A DNA stretch of 31,562 nucleotides. Origin: SZUA-370 sp034003955. GTDB taxonomy: Bacteria; Spirochaetota; Spirochaetia; Treponematales; UBA12059. The translations under genes were made by a program, and so were the position numbers. The first letter of the stretch is position 1, and every line of letters begins with the position of its first letter. The stretch covers positions 1 through 31,562 of the forward strand of contig JAVEXO010000031.1 in NCBI GenBank assembly GCA_034003955.1, in the 5' to 3' direction. Shown here piece by piece: positions 1-10,253 of this stretch. Below the pieces are notes generated by a model, which was not told the origin of the DNA, did not search any database, and saw nothing but the letters and a program-made list of their open reading frames with translations.

Positions 1-3000
1 ATTTCTGCGGCATACCGAGCGTTCACAGCCCTATCGATAAGCCGCACATAGAGCCTGGCAGCATCAGTGCTTTCCTTTGAAACCATGCCTGGCTCTTCTG
101 ACAATACTAGTTTTCTAGTGCTATCTACCACATCATAGAGGTGCTTCTTGCATGATGCAGCTTGAGGACCGTACGCCGCAAAGGCAGCCTGAGCCACACT
201 TGCTTCACCTGTGCCAAAGGAGATGAAACGCTCATTCTCTTCCCTGTACCGCCTCTCATTCTCAAGCCTTGTGGCTTCATCACGAGCATAGACACGCTCC
301 GTATTCTGAAAAGCACTGTCTCTATTGGCAGCAGACCATCTAGACAGTGATGTAAGGGCTTCGGCAGTGCTCGTATACACTCCGGCTCCATCGGCTTTAC
401 AGACATCAAACATATCGAGAAGGGCCATCACCTCATCCGCATCAAGGCATTCCAGTTGCTGCAGGGCTGATTTCATGGCTACGGACGGATCGACTCCAGG
501 GTTTGTGCCTTTGAGCACTGCGAGACGACCACATGACTGTTTATATTCGGCATAGGAATGGTTGATTCCTGCTAGCTCGGAAGACAGCATAGATCGTCCA
601 CTGGAAAGAGTAGCCCTAGTCACCATGAGTTCAGGCACGACATAGCTTGCATTGAGCCGCGTAAGGGTTTGGGCGCAGGTATTCTCGATAATCGCCATGC
701 CGAACATCACGCCGGCACTGCACAGATACACAGGCCCTATGGGAGTCCATGAAAACAGCATACCAAGGCCCCAGAACGTTGCTCCCGCAATATTCAGGTT
801 TTTTGCATTACTCTGTTTAGTGGCAATCTCTGTATTTATCGCCTTGTATACAAATTCATACTCCGCAAGCTCAGACGCCTTGCCAAAGGCAGATGAAGAT
901 AATCTCGCGCCGCCAGTCAGGCTTAGTATGACATAGAATTCAAGATCAGCCCGTTCCTGAGCGCTCATCCTGTTGAAGGCGTTCAACTGAGATACAAGCA
1001 TCGCATCCTTAGAGTAGGTTTCAATTTGATCTGCCAGGCATGAACCTTGTATATGCTGAGAACCTACGGTGTTCGATAGATGGCTGGCATGAGTAATGGA
1101 TCCTTGCAGCACGGTGAATTCCGGATTAGCCGATATGATCCGGCCTACGAGATAGTCCCTTGCCATGGCCCAATCGTTAAACGATGAAGCCTTGGCCATG
1201 TATGTCTGAACTCTTGAACTCCATGTACGGACATCGCGTTCATATGCCGTTGACTCATGCTCATCGACAGCATCTACTGGCTTGGACGGGGTATTAAAGT
1301 ACTCTTCAAGGCGCTTGGCCACAGCTCCATCCACTGCTATGAGCCTGTAGCCACCATCGAGTGCCAAGGCGAGACGGCCATCGGAGCCTAATCGCAGAAA
1401 ATCCTTCCAGGAAGCATCTTCGTTTGAGACGGGGATAGTGTATTCAGAAAAATCCAGGGGTCTGGCAACCATCTTGTATGCCCCACAGGAGTCACCAAAC
1501 ACTGACTTACGATATTCAGTATACGCAGCCTCATTGCATCGATACTCGCTCGAAAGTGCCGTCGACAAGGCATCACGAGCCTTGGCCGACAACATAACGC
1601 GCTCTAAATTGAGTCTATACAGTTCCCGGGCGGCATCGTGTTCGGGACTATCATATGGCCGTCCAGACACATCATCGCCATAGAGACGCTTTAGCATCTC
1701 AAGAGATTTTTGAGCTCTGCTAAGGCATTCCTCTGCACAGCTAGACTCTTCTTGAGGGCTCTTGTAGGAACACGCCAGGTCTGCACTATCGGTCTCCTCG
1801 CCTGCGTACAGATAGGCGCTGCTGGCCCAGCGTTCTATGGCGCGTTCTTTTTCCAGGAACAGCCTCGTTGCTTCCAAATTTTCATAGAGCTCCATGTATA
1901 GGACATGCGCCGTTTCGTACGATGCTCCAGCCAGACTGAAGGCTTCAGATGCTTCGGCGAACAGACGCATTGCATCGGTGTTGGCATCTCTGGCCAGCAC
2001 AATTTCTTCCTGTATGCTTAATAGTCTTTGCTCTATGGCTCCTACATCGCTGACTAGAGAGTAGGCCTTAGCGAGCCTGGCTATGGCATCGTGTGCGGCT
2101 ATCCTTGAATATCCTGATGCACGATAGTCGCCATCAGCCTTTTGATGCTCAAGGCAGAGGCCAACAGGAACCAAGGTAACGCTATCAGGATCAAAGGCGG
2201 TTTCTGGAGATGAACCATACTGACTAACTAATGCAGAAAATGTTTCGAATGCCCGGTAGGCTGCACTTGCCAGGCGGGCTCCATCACCCCTGTCGTTTCT
2301 ATCGGCTATTGAAGCCTTCCATGCCTCCATCGTTTGATTAAAGACGCTACAGCATCTATGAGCCTCTTCAAAGGAATCGATCAAGGCACCTTCTGACCAG
2401 CTTCTTGCACTACAGGGGACGCCGCAGGGCTCTGTCTCCGGATCTCCTGGAGTTCCTGGCAGAGGCAGGCAGCTAGAGGCTCCTGCCTCTGAATTGGCAA
2501 TGGCTATTGCATCACTCAACAGGTATTGCCTCCAGTGAAGCGCTCCATGAGCGGCACCCTCAGATGACTTGGCAAGAGCAGTCTCATACGCCCTGGAGAA
2601 TTCTATGGCTACCGATATGCCTTTGGAATCTTGGACTTTAGACTCGGCCAACATGGAGACATTGCCCACGACCCAACGCACGAACGCGTCTCCAGGCCTT
2701 GAGCCATGAAGACCGAAGCCGCACAGATCCGCTATGTCATCGTCTAGCGTTCCAAATTCAAGATAGCGAACGAGGGCTAAAGCCAAGTCATCGTCGCCTG
2801 CAGATCTCCGCATGGCCCATCCTAGCGTGTCGCCAGAATAAGTACCGGCGAAATCACCGGTCTGTTCTAGTATGTGTTGAAGCCTCTCCGCACGTAATGA
2901 AGAACCAAGAGGGTATCGGTTTTCATACACCGATGCTGGCAAGATCCCGTCGAGAGCCTGGGAGGCTAAAAAAAATGATGCTGCCTCGAATGCATACTGA

Positions 3001-6000
3001 TAGTCGCCTAAGTCCAAAAAGGCTTCGGCTACAGGATCGTTGCTGGGTTCTGAGACAAGGCTTTGCACTCCCTCCCTGCCTCTTAAACCCATGGCCTCCA
3101 GCACCCAGGCAAGATAGTCATTGTCTGGTGACAGCATGGCTATGCGCATGGCCAGGAGGCGCTCGGCAGGGATCGATGCTAAGCCTGTGCCGTCTCTAAG
3201 CCTATCCCTGCACGAAAGCGCTCCATCGATAGAATCCAGGGCCAGCGAGTCAACCCTGTTTTTTGCTATTTCAAGGCTCCATGGATCAGACTCACTACCA
3301 AGCGCCTGCACTAAAAGGAAGGCCATGACGCTTCCAGCTTCCTCCCCCTCGCTCTGGTAATACGTGTCTAGCCAGCTCACTTCACCATCATGACCTGGCT
3401 CAAGAAGAGACGCGATATCATCCCGGTCTACATCAAGGCCATCCATGGAGAGTGCATCAAAGACAAGCGAACGCATGGCATAGGCCGTACGAGCAATAGT
3501 ATTGACGGCTACCGAAGCGGCTTCGGCAATGCTCTGTGGCTCAATGTTCATCCATATCGACTCAAGGCGTGTTTTTAGTGCGGCTCCGCTTAAAAGCGAT
3601 GGGTCACGCTCCATGCCAAGAGCATCATCGATCCTGAGTGTATCCATGGCCAGTGAGACAGCCATGTTCCTCAGGACATCGTCGGCATAGGAGAAGCGTG
3701 ATTCCGCAGAAGCAGTGATGCTGTTTTCCAGGGCCTGCCAATCGGGTGTTTCATTGAGCCAAGCCGCATCGACGATCAGAGCCTGCGACATGAGTCTTGC
3801 TGTCTCATGCCGCAGGGTACTGGACTCGGAAGACGACCATGCCAACTCGCTACCTGCCTGACACAGAGCCTGGATCATAGTATCGCCTGTTCCCGATAGA
3901 CCATGCAGTATACGAGCCAGGGTAGCGCATTGCGTATCGTTTGCATCCAGAACCTGTTGCAATGCAAAACTGGGCTCAGGGCTCAAGCTTCCATAGACTA
4001 TGGTCCTCCTGGCCACATAGTCTACTATCGAGTCTCGCCAGGCATACAATTCAGCTGATACCCATGGCGGAGAGCTGGTGCGGCTTTGTTCCACGGCTCG
4101 TGTTATTTCTATCATGGCATGGACAGCATCTACGCCTGGTTCAAGAAGCCGTTGGCCTAACTCCCTGGTGCTGGGCAGGCAGTTTCCATCCTCTATTCCC
4201 AGGCCCAGACTCGCAAAGCTTGAAAGGAGGCTGGTGTAGCACGCGTTTAATCGTTGCTCTTCAAGCCCAATCGCCGATGGGCCATAGCGATCATAGGCAT
4301 GGAGAAGACCAATCGTGCCGTCAATCTCACTTGACTCAACAGGAAGGAAAAGGCTTCCAAGGTCGGCTCCGGCCAGCGTAAAGAAACCCCTGCCGCGAGC
4401 GAACATGGCTATAGCCTCATCATCACGGGCCAAGGCCTCAAGGCTCGAGTTGAAGGCAGGCTCATCGGCATCCATAGTAGCAAGAATTAATTCGTGGAGG
4501 GCCTCAAGGCTGCCCCTGGCTTCCACTGCGCTTTCGGCGTCCATTTTAGCAACGGAGCTAAAGGGGTTTAATGCCAGATCCAAGCCGGCTCCTGGTGCTT
4601 CCTCTGGAGCAATCGTGCCTAACAGTATACCTATGGCCTGCAACTCAAGCTCAACCCTGGCCAAAAGTAGATTCCGGCCAGCCATCATGGCATCATGCAG
4701 AAGAGCATCCATGCATCCTTCTGTCTGTAGTTCCTCGCCACGCTGGCCTTCATACCACTCCTTTGCAGACCTCGAGCCAAGGAGTGCTATGCCGGCCAGC
4801 CTGGTAGTTAAGGCCGTTGCCGCCCTTGTTCGTGCTCCTTCGGCTACTCGTATTATTATGCCTCCATAGGCTTTCCGTATTGTTGCCACATCATCATGTG
4901 TAACGGCGGCGGCCAAGCACCCTGTCATCTCGGCCATCAACCCTTCTAGGAGTGAGTATGATGGATCGCCGTTTTGTATTCCGTATGCATCGATATCGAG
5001 AGGGACCGCCCATATATCAGAAGGAACGTTGATGGCTCCATGCGTAGCGGCAAGAGCCTTGAGGCTCGGCTCCATTGCAGAACCGTTTACAGCCAAGCGC
5101 AGGGCCTCCCCCGCTCTCTCTATATCCTGGGCATGGCCAAGCGCACGGGCAGACTCTATGTACCGAGCCAGAAGAAAGGCTACGGAACCGGCCTGTTCGT
5201 TAACGATGGCATCAGCAGACGTTATGCCGTCAATCCTTAAGAGATCGCGATACCGTTCAAAGATATCCTGCCCTATGAAACCACCATCTCCACCAGAAGC
5301 CAAGGCGGCCAGAAGCATCGAGTATTCTGCATTGACACTCTCAAGCGCCTCTCCCGCTGTCTCAAGGTTTGCGACGGCCGTATTCATAGACAGCCTGCCT
5401 TCGGCTATGTCGGTAGCTGACTCAGAAAGGCTAGCCCTGGCCTGCCCATACGTCTCCAAGCCCTCATCATAGGCTTCCTGGGCATCACGAAGCCTTTGGA
5501 TATGCTCTGCCTCTGTGACCCGCCCCGAACTCAGATCATTGGCATAGTCAAGCACCGCTTTGGCTATGGAGACGCGCCGTGTCCAATAGCCCTCTATGGC
5601 CTTGGCTCGCAGAAGAGCCACCTGAAACTCGTCAAGATTAAAGTCTTCGCTCGATGCGTCGCCGGCCAGGACATCCTGCAAGGCTCCAGCCTCGAAACCC
5701 ATCACCAGGTCAAAATCATGGAGCACGTTCTCTCGAGCATCCATGGCATTTGTTACATAGGAGGCATAGGAAGCCATACAGTCTCTGACCTGTGCAATGT
5801 ATCCCGCCTGTTTGTCATCCGTACCGGGTGCATTCTCCCGCTCCGCAAGCCATGACTCAAGGGTTTCAGAATCCGGGAGGGGTGACTCTGGCCCCAAAAG
5901 AGCAAGCCAGTACGAGGCTGCTTCCTTGAACCCAGTTGCGGCAGCACTTGCCTGAAGATAGACATCCACCCAGGCACTCGCCCTGTCGGCACTCGCGCTC

Positions 6001-7199
6001 GTCCTCTGCAATGCATCACGCTGGAATTCTATCTTGGCCTGACGTATGTCATCTTCTAGATCGAGGCTCGCCTTGGCAAAGGTATCCTCTCCCTTCTGAA
6101 GGAGCAAGGATGCCTTGCTTTCCCAGGCTCTCTGTTCCTTTTCTAGCCCTGCATAGGCCAGGGCCCAAGCCTCGTTACCCTCATAAAAGGCCCGCGCTGC
6201 GTCCCGTTCCCACTCCAGCCTTCTAACCATGAAGCGTTCCTCGGCTGCCTTCCATGAAGACAGTCCTCTATCAAACTGGATCTTGAAATCAGACAGCCAA
6301 TCCGCTCCCGCAATGTTTAGTTCTGAGTTGTCTCTCCTGGCCGCCTCTATTCTGACATTCAATGCCTCCAGGCTCTGCTCGCAGGCCAGGCTTGTAGAGC
6401 GAACTATTTCAGCCGCCATGACGCTGGCCGTTTCCTTTTCACTCCGCTGTCTAAGACTGAATATATCAGAGCTACGACGAGCGACGAATAAACGCTCTTC
6501 GCGTTTTGCTAGAGCGTCGAGTTCTAAGGTTATGGTATTTGTGGCTTCACTCTCAGAGCGAGCAATCAAATCAAGGAAGCTATCTCTTTGCCTCAGGGGT
6601 ACTAGTGATACCAGTCTATTCCTGATGGCCTCGAGCCGTGCTCCAAGGATGGAGACGGCGCGGCTCGTAGCGCCACTGACTTCAAGTGACCATGATGCCG
6701 TATCACCTGCAATAGAGACACCCTCCACTCGAGTACGGTAGACCGGATTACCTGTCTCGTCGTAGATACGTTCACCATCGGCATTGGTTTGGTACAAGAG
6801 GCGACGATTGGCCTGTGCCGATGCGTCTGCCACCATGGCGCTCAGGCTAATGCCCTCACGCCCAAAGAACAGGTCGCGCAACCATACTGAAAAGCGCCTG
6901 GCCATGTCCTCTTCTGTCCATGCCAGGAGAGTCGATCTTGCGCCCTCAATGCTAGCAGTACCCGAGTAGTATAAGGCGGCACTCCTCTCCCAGTTTGCAA
7001 TCGCGGCCTGTACACCATCATTGGCATCAAGCATCCATCGCTCTGGATCACGAGCCCTGTCTGCCCTTGAAAACGTCTGCTCATACATCGTTCCATCAAA
7101 ACCAGGGAAAGGTGTTTCCTCCGACCCCCAGCCTATGGCATAGCTGCCGACCTGTACCGAGAAAACCAGAAATAGAACTGTGGCGTATGGATTTGTCAT
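1..7199 (-). CDS. Giant secreted protein, at least 2399 aa, 3' end outside window
   Basis: One uninterrupted frame runs from an ATG at 7199-7197 to the left edge, 2399 codons without a stop; I translated it directly and re-checked the frame at several points. The ATG abuts the stop of the upstream RND gene (TAG then ATG), and AAGGA lies 7 nt upstream. Residues 1-21 look like a signal peptide (hydrophobic core, likely cleavage after SYA). Residues about 300-395 form a Trp/Glu/Arg-rich helical region with recurring W-containing segments, followed by long Ala/Glu/Leu-rich, probably helical stretches. A strongly hydrophobic, Gly-rich stretch sits near residues 2133-2166. Only a few Cys are present, and I recognise no catalytic motif. 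The overall look recalls the very large spirochaetal proteins modelled as Lepto_longest (TIGR04388); this is from memory and untested. As last gene of an RND exporter operon it may be a structural partner or a substrate of that exporter (inference). The C-terminus is not visible. Confidence 0.85.
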   Translation of the reverse strand, partial: MTNPYATVLFLVFSVQVGSYAIGWGSEETPFPGFDGTMYEQTFSRADRARDPERWMLDANDGVQAAIANWERSAALYYSGTASIEGARSTLLAWTEEDMARRFSVWLRDLFFGREGISLSAMVADASAQANRRLLYQTNADGERIYDETGNPVYRTRVEGVSIAGDTASWSLEVSGATSRAVSILGARLEAIRNRLVSLVPLRQRDSFLDLIARSESEATNTITLELDALAKREERLFVARRSSDIFSLRQRSEKETASVMAAEIVRSTSLACEQSLEALNVRIEAARRDNSELNIAGADWLSDFKIQFDRGLSSWKAAEERFMVRRLEWERDAARAFYEGNEAWALAYAGLEKEQRAWESKASLLLQKGEDTFAKASLDLEDDIRQAKIEFQRDALQRTSASADRASAWVDVYLQASAAATGFKEAASYWLALLGPESPLPDSETLESWLAERENAPGTDDKQAGYIAQVRDCMASYASYVTNAMDARENVLHDFDLVMGFEAGALQDVLAGDASSEDFNLDEFQVALLRAKAIEGYWTRRVSIAKAVLDYANDLSSGRVTEAEHIQRLRDAQEAYDEGLETYGQARASLSESATDIAEGRLSMNTAVANLETAGEALESVNAEYSMLLAALASGGDGGFIGQDIFERYRDLLRIDGITSADAIVNEQAGSVAFLLARYIESARALGHAQDIERAGEALRLAVNGSAMEPSLKALAATHGAINVPSDIWAVPLDIDAYGIQNGDPSYSLLEGLMAEMTGCLAAAVTHDDVATIRKAYGGIIIRVAEGARTRAATALTTRLAGIALLGSRSAKEWYEGQRGEELQTEGCMDALLHDAMMAGRNLLLARVELELQAIGILLGTIAPEEAPGAGLDLALNPFSSVAKMDAESAVEARGSLEALHELILATMDADEPAFNSSLEALARDDEAIAMFARGRGFFTLAGADLGSLFLPVESSEIDGTIGLLHAYDRYGPSAIGLEEQRLNACYTSLLSSFASLGLGIEDGNCLPSTRELGQRLLEPGVDAVHAMIEITRAVEQSRTSSPPWVSAELYAWRDSIVDYVARRTIVYGSLSPEPSFALQQVLDANDTQCATLARILHGLSGTGDTMIQALCQAGSELAWSSSESSTLRHETARLMSQALIVDAAWLNETPDWQALENSITASAESRFSYADDVLRNMAVSLAMDTLRIDDALGMERDPSLLSGAALKTRLESIWMNIEPQSIAEAASVAVNTIARTAYAMRSLVFDALSMDGLDVDRDDIASLLEPGHDGEVSWLDTYYQSEGEEAGSVMAFLLVQALGSESDPWSLEIAKNRVDSLALDSIDGALSCRDRLRDGTGLASIPAERLLAMRIAMLSPDNDYLAWVLEAMGLRGREGVQSLVSEPSNDPVAEAFLDLGDYQYAFEAASFFLASQALDGILPASVYENRYPLGSSLRAERLQHILEQTGDFAGTYSGDTLGWAMRRSAGDDDLALALVRYLEFGTLDDDIADLCGFGLHGSRPGDAFVRWVVGNVSMLAESKVQDSKGISVAIEFSRAYETALAKSSEGAAHGALHWRQYLLSDAIAIANSEAGASSCLPLPGTPGDPETEPCGVPCSARSWSEGALIDSFEEAHRCCSVFNQTMEAWKASIADRNDRGDGARLASAAYRAFETFSALVSQYGSSPETAFDPDSVTLVPVGLCLEHQKADGDYRASGYSRIAAHDAIARLAKAYSLVSDVGAIEQRLLSIQEEIVLARDANTDAMRLFAEASEAFSLAGASYETAHVLYMELYENLEATRLFLEKERAIERWASSAYLYAGEETDSADLACSYKSPQEESSCAEECLSRAQKSLEMLKRLYGDDVSGRPYDSPEHDAARELYRLNLERVMLSAKARDALSTALSSEYRCNEAAYTEYRKSVFGDSCGAYKMVARPLDFSEYTIPVSNEDASWKDFLRLGSDGRLALALDGGYRLIAVDGAVAKRLEEYFNTPSKPVDAVDEHESTAYERDVRTWSSRVQTYMAKASSFNDWAMARDYLVGRIISANPEFTVLQGSITHASHLSNTVGSQHIQGSCLADQIETYSKDAMLVSQLNAFNRMSAQERADLEFYVILSLTGGARLSSSAFGKASELAEYEFVYKAINTEIATKQSNAKNLNIAGATFWGLGMLFSWTPIGPVYLCSAGVMFGMAIIENTCAQTLTRLNASYVVPELMVTRATLSSGRSMLSSELAGINHSYAEYKQSCGRLAVLKGTNPGVDPSVAMKSALQQLECLDADEVMALLDMFDVCKADGAGVYTSTAEALTSLSRWSAANRDSAFQNTERVYARDEATRLENERRYREENERFISFGTGEASVAQAAFAAYGPQAASCKKHLYDVVDSTRKLVLSEEPGMVSKESTDAARLYVRLIDRAVNARYAAE

Positions 7200-10100
7200 C
7201 TAGGCTTCCTTTCTTTGATGCGTATCAGACAGGACGAATCCCCGGAATAGACCGGGAGCCAAGGATGCGAGCGCAGGGACTACGGTAAGAGCCACTATGA
7301 ATGAGGCTGCCGTTCCAGTTGCCGTCACGAAGGCAAGAGAGCGCACCATGGCATTGCCAGATCCACTCAAAAGTAGGAATGGCAATGCTCCGGCTATGCT
7401 TGTTCCGCTGGTTGCCACCAGTGTTCCTAGCCTGGACTTCATCGCTCTATAGAGTGCATGCTCTACAGAAGGTGAGCCAGAAGCCAGATGCATGCGGCAT
7501 GCTTCTACTGTCAGGACGGAGGCATTGACTACAACGCCAGAGACTGCCACGAAGGCACAGGCCATGGATGGACTTAGGGGTATGCGCGCAATGGCCAGGA
7601 GGATGGCCGGGATGGCAAGAGACGGTAGCAGAGCAGACATGATAGCCAGGGGAGAACCAAAGGATTCACTCGCCGTGGCACAGGCCATGTAGACCAGGGC
7701 GGCCGCCATGATGAAGGAGCCAGCTATTCCTTTAAGCCGTGAAGCAGCCTCTAGTGCACCCTTATCAAATTCTATCGTGTATCCAGGAGGAATAGTCATT
7801 GTAGCAAGTGACGATTCTATAGAAAGCCTGGCTTTTTCAGTATCTATGGGCACAGTTCGAACGGTAATAGCGGCTACTCGTCGCCTGTTCCTTCTCTGTA
7901 TCCTTGCCGTTTCACGCGCCTTGCTCATCCGCATGAATGCATCGAGCCTCACGCTTCCATCATCTGTTTGAACCAGGGTGGATAAGGCATCACGCAAGGA
8001 TGGCTCTCCTTCTCGCAGAACGCTTAGTCTGACATCGGTTTCTCCGTGCCCATCAATACGCTTGTATGCCACGGGTCCGTAGACGCTCCTACGCAAGGCA
8101 AGAGCCACCCTGTCGAGCCCCAGGCCCAGAGCCAACGATCTATCCCTGTCTGGATAGAAGATCATGTCTTCTGGGCCATCCTTGAAGTTGAGTACAGAAT
8201 CTATGACCATGGGCAGGCCTGATACGATGCTGGCTACATCCTCAGCCAGGCTCCTACACAGCTCATCATCGTCACCTGAAACGACGAGTTCCCAAAACCG
8301 TTCGGAGGATGACGGTGAAGGTAACCATACGAAACCTCCTGGTATCTTCAGCGACCGTATGCATTCCGAAACACGGTTCTTGTTTGTCTTTTTTTGATCG
8401 AAGGTGACAAACAGGGAGGCAGAACCGCGTCGTGCTGTCGTCTGGACACAGCCATCATAAGACCCCAGCCCGCTTAGTCCTGAAGCAAGGCTATCGTCGA
8501 CACTGTCCATGGCCATGCCTGATTCAAATTCTACCCTGGCAAAGACAGAAGATTCATCAACGTCAGGCCCAAAATCTAGGTGAGAAAAGGCTATGGCAAG
8601 CACTCCAAGCAGACTCAAGGCTAAGGCTGCCAGTATGGATACAAGGGGTCTTCTAGCACAGAAGATGGCTTGCCTGGCAAGTGCACGCCTTACCATTCTA
8701 GGGCTCACTATCTTCTTAGGCTTCACATACTGTGTATGCAACGTTTCTGCAAGGCTCACAGGGCAGGAGCCACGAAGGATGAGTGGCGGAATGACAAGAA
8801 GGGTCACCATGCATGAACAGATGCATACAGCCGCCATGGCCATGGCGACACGAGCGACACCCTCTGACAGGAAGTCAAGCATGCCTAGTGGTATAAGCAC
8901 GACTATAGTCGTGGCCGAACCTGAAGCCAGGGATGGAATGACAGACGCCATGGCCTGTCCTCCCTCCTGTATTGAGGAGACAGCGCCCAGCCGTTCCGTT
9001 ACTAGAATTACGGCGTCCACGGATGCGCCAAGCCCGATGGCCAGGCCAGCGAGCACATGCTTATCAAGACTGTAGCCTAGAGAAGATACGCTCGCAGCCG
9101 ATACAAGCAGTATGAATGGCACGGCAGCGGCGGCTACCAACCTGGCATGTCTGGCGTTCCTGCTCCTGCCCTGATTAATTTTATTGGCGACAAGCCTGCC
9201 TGAGCCTAAGAGCAAGGCAGAGGCAATTGCTACAGCTACCGCTCCTTGTAGTGCCGCAAAAAGGGTAGAACGAAAAGACCTTGAAATCTCTATGCCTGCA
9301 TCATGGAGGATAGTAAAATCCAGTTCGTATGTCTCGGCGAGCTTGCTTGTTTCCCGTGCAAGATCACGTGACAATGCCGCAAGATTGGCCCTGCCTCCGG
9401 GGCTTACGGCTATGGTCACGACGCCCTCGCCATCGACCCTGGAGAGGGCTTCAGGCTTCCTGTCCCGAAGGCTAATCCTGGCAAACGAACCAAGACGTAT
9501 AGGCTCAGCCGTTCCCGATGCTACCAGCAATCCCTGTAGGCTCTCAGGTGTCGTGAATCTGCCATCGGCCACCATGCTCGTAAGGTTCGCACCCTCTTTA
9601 ATGGCTCCGCAGGCCAACACGGTATCGTTACGTGCCATGGCATGTACTACTTCGGCCATGCCTATACCCACGCCAAGCGCCATAGACTCGTCTATCTCTA
9701 CGACTAGCTCTGGCATGCCTATGCCTGCCAGTTCTATGTCACCGACGCCTGGCAATTTTTCAAGTGCGGGCTTTACCAGCTGCTCTATGATTCGGCCCAA
9801 GGAGGCAGCCTTATAGTTCCTTGAAGACAGGGCCGCTATCCAGACTGGGCCTCGTCCCTCGCTACTCGAGCCTATCTCTGGCCTTTGAACGCTCGATGGC
9901 AAACGCTCATACACTCGCCATACGGCATCCCTGAGTGCAAGACTAGCCTCGTCTGCGTCTTTATCAGGCGCAAAGGCAACGGTGGCCCTGACCTTGCCGT
10001 ATTCACTTGAGGTCGATGTCTCAACAACATCGGGGATGGCGGCGAACGCGTCTTCAAGCGGGATGGCAATGCTCCTCTCCATGTCGCGGGCATCGACTCC

Positions 10101-10253
10101 ATGATGCCGTACTGTGACGACCATGGCCGCCTTCGAGGAGGCTTCACGGGAGCCATAGTCGGCCCTCGACAGAATAAGCAGGGCGATTGCACACGCTGCC
10201 AACACCAGAGAACAGGCAGCCACGGGGCGCGCTAACCATGCCCGGCGACTCAT
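7200..10253 (-). CDS. RND-family permease, second subunit (divergent)
   Basis: A 1017-aa inner-membrane protein of usual RND length. TM1 is at about residues 10-30, followed by a periplasmic porter domain with RND-like patterns (SIAIPLEDAF near 61-70, LPGVGDIELAG near 167-177). TM2-6 start near 330 and a second periplasmic loop and TM7-12 follow. In TM4 the canonical GxxVDDA is read here as GASVDAV: Asp413 is kept but the second Asp is Ala414. In TM10 the position of AcrB Lys940 is Asn910. The start ATG overlaps the stop of the first permease gene by 4 nt (ATGA), with AGGAAAG upstream, so the two are probably translationally coupled and made in step. Together they likely form a heteromeric pump, as known for MdtB/MdtC. 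Substrate is unknown. Loss of relay residues suggests altered energisation, or a regulatory subunit. Confidence 0.88.
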   Translation of the reverse strand: MSRRAWLARPVAACSLVLAACAIALLILSRADYGSREASSKAAMVVTVRHHGVDARDMERSIAIPLEDAFAAIPDVVETSTSSEYGKVRATVAFAPDKDADEASLALRDAVWRVYERLPSSVQRPEIGSSSEGRGPVWIAALSSRNYKAASLGRIIEQLVKPALEKLPGVGDIELAGIGMPELVVEIDESMALGVGIGMAEVVHAMARNDTVLACGAIKEGANLTSMVADGRFTTPESLQGLLVASGTAEPIRLGSFARISLRDRKPEALSRVDGEGVVTIAVSPGGRANLAALSRDLARETSKLAETYELDFTILHDAGIEISRSFRSTLFAALQGAVAVAIASALLLGSGRLVANKINQGRSRNARHARLVAAAAVPFILLVSAASVSSLGYSLDKHVLAGLAIGLGASVDAVILVTERLGAVSSIQEGGQAMASVIPSLASGSATTIVVLIPLGMLDFLSEGVARVAMAMAAVCICSCMVTLLVIPPLILRGSCPVSLAETLHTQYVKPKKIVSPRMVRRALARQAIFCARRPLVSILAALALSLLGVLAIAFSHLDFGPDVDESSVFARVEFESGMAMDSVDDSLASGLSGLGSYDGCVQTTARRGSASLFVTFDQKKTNKNRVSECIRSLKIPGGFVWLPSPSSSERFWELVVSGDDDELCRSLAEDVASIVSGLPMVIDSVLNFKDGPEDMIFYPDRDRSLALGLGLDRVALALRRSVYGPVAYKRIDGHGETDVRLSVLREGEPSLRDALSTLVQTDDGSVRLDAFMRMSKARETARIQRRNRRRVAAITVRTVPIDTEKARLSIESSLATMTIPPGYTIEFDKGALEAASRLKGIAGSFIMAAALVYMACATASESFGSPLAIMSALLPSLAIPAILLAIARIPLSPSMACAFVAVSGVVVNASVLTVEACRMHLASGSPSVEHALYRAMKSRLGTLVATSGTSIAGALPFLLLSGSGNAMVRSLAFVTATGTAASFIVALTVVPALASLAPGLFRGFVLSDTHQRKEA

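Noticed and set aside
125..6784. Many short open frames of 60-184 codons on the plus strand and in other minus frames
   Set aside because: They lie inside the single 2399-codon minus-strand frame, lack ribosome sites and have noise-like Ser/Arg/Pro composition.
7200..10253. Second RND permease as a decaying pseudogene, because relay residues are missing
   Set aside because: The frame is full length, overlaps its partner precisely and keeps family patterns; the same loss in the partner points to functional divergence.
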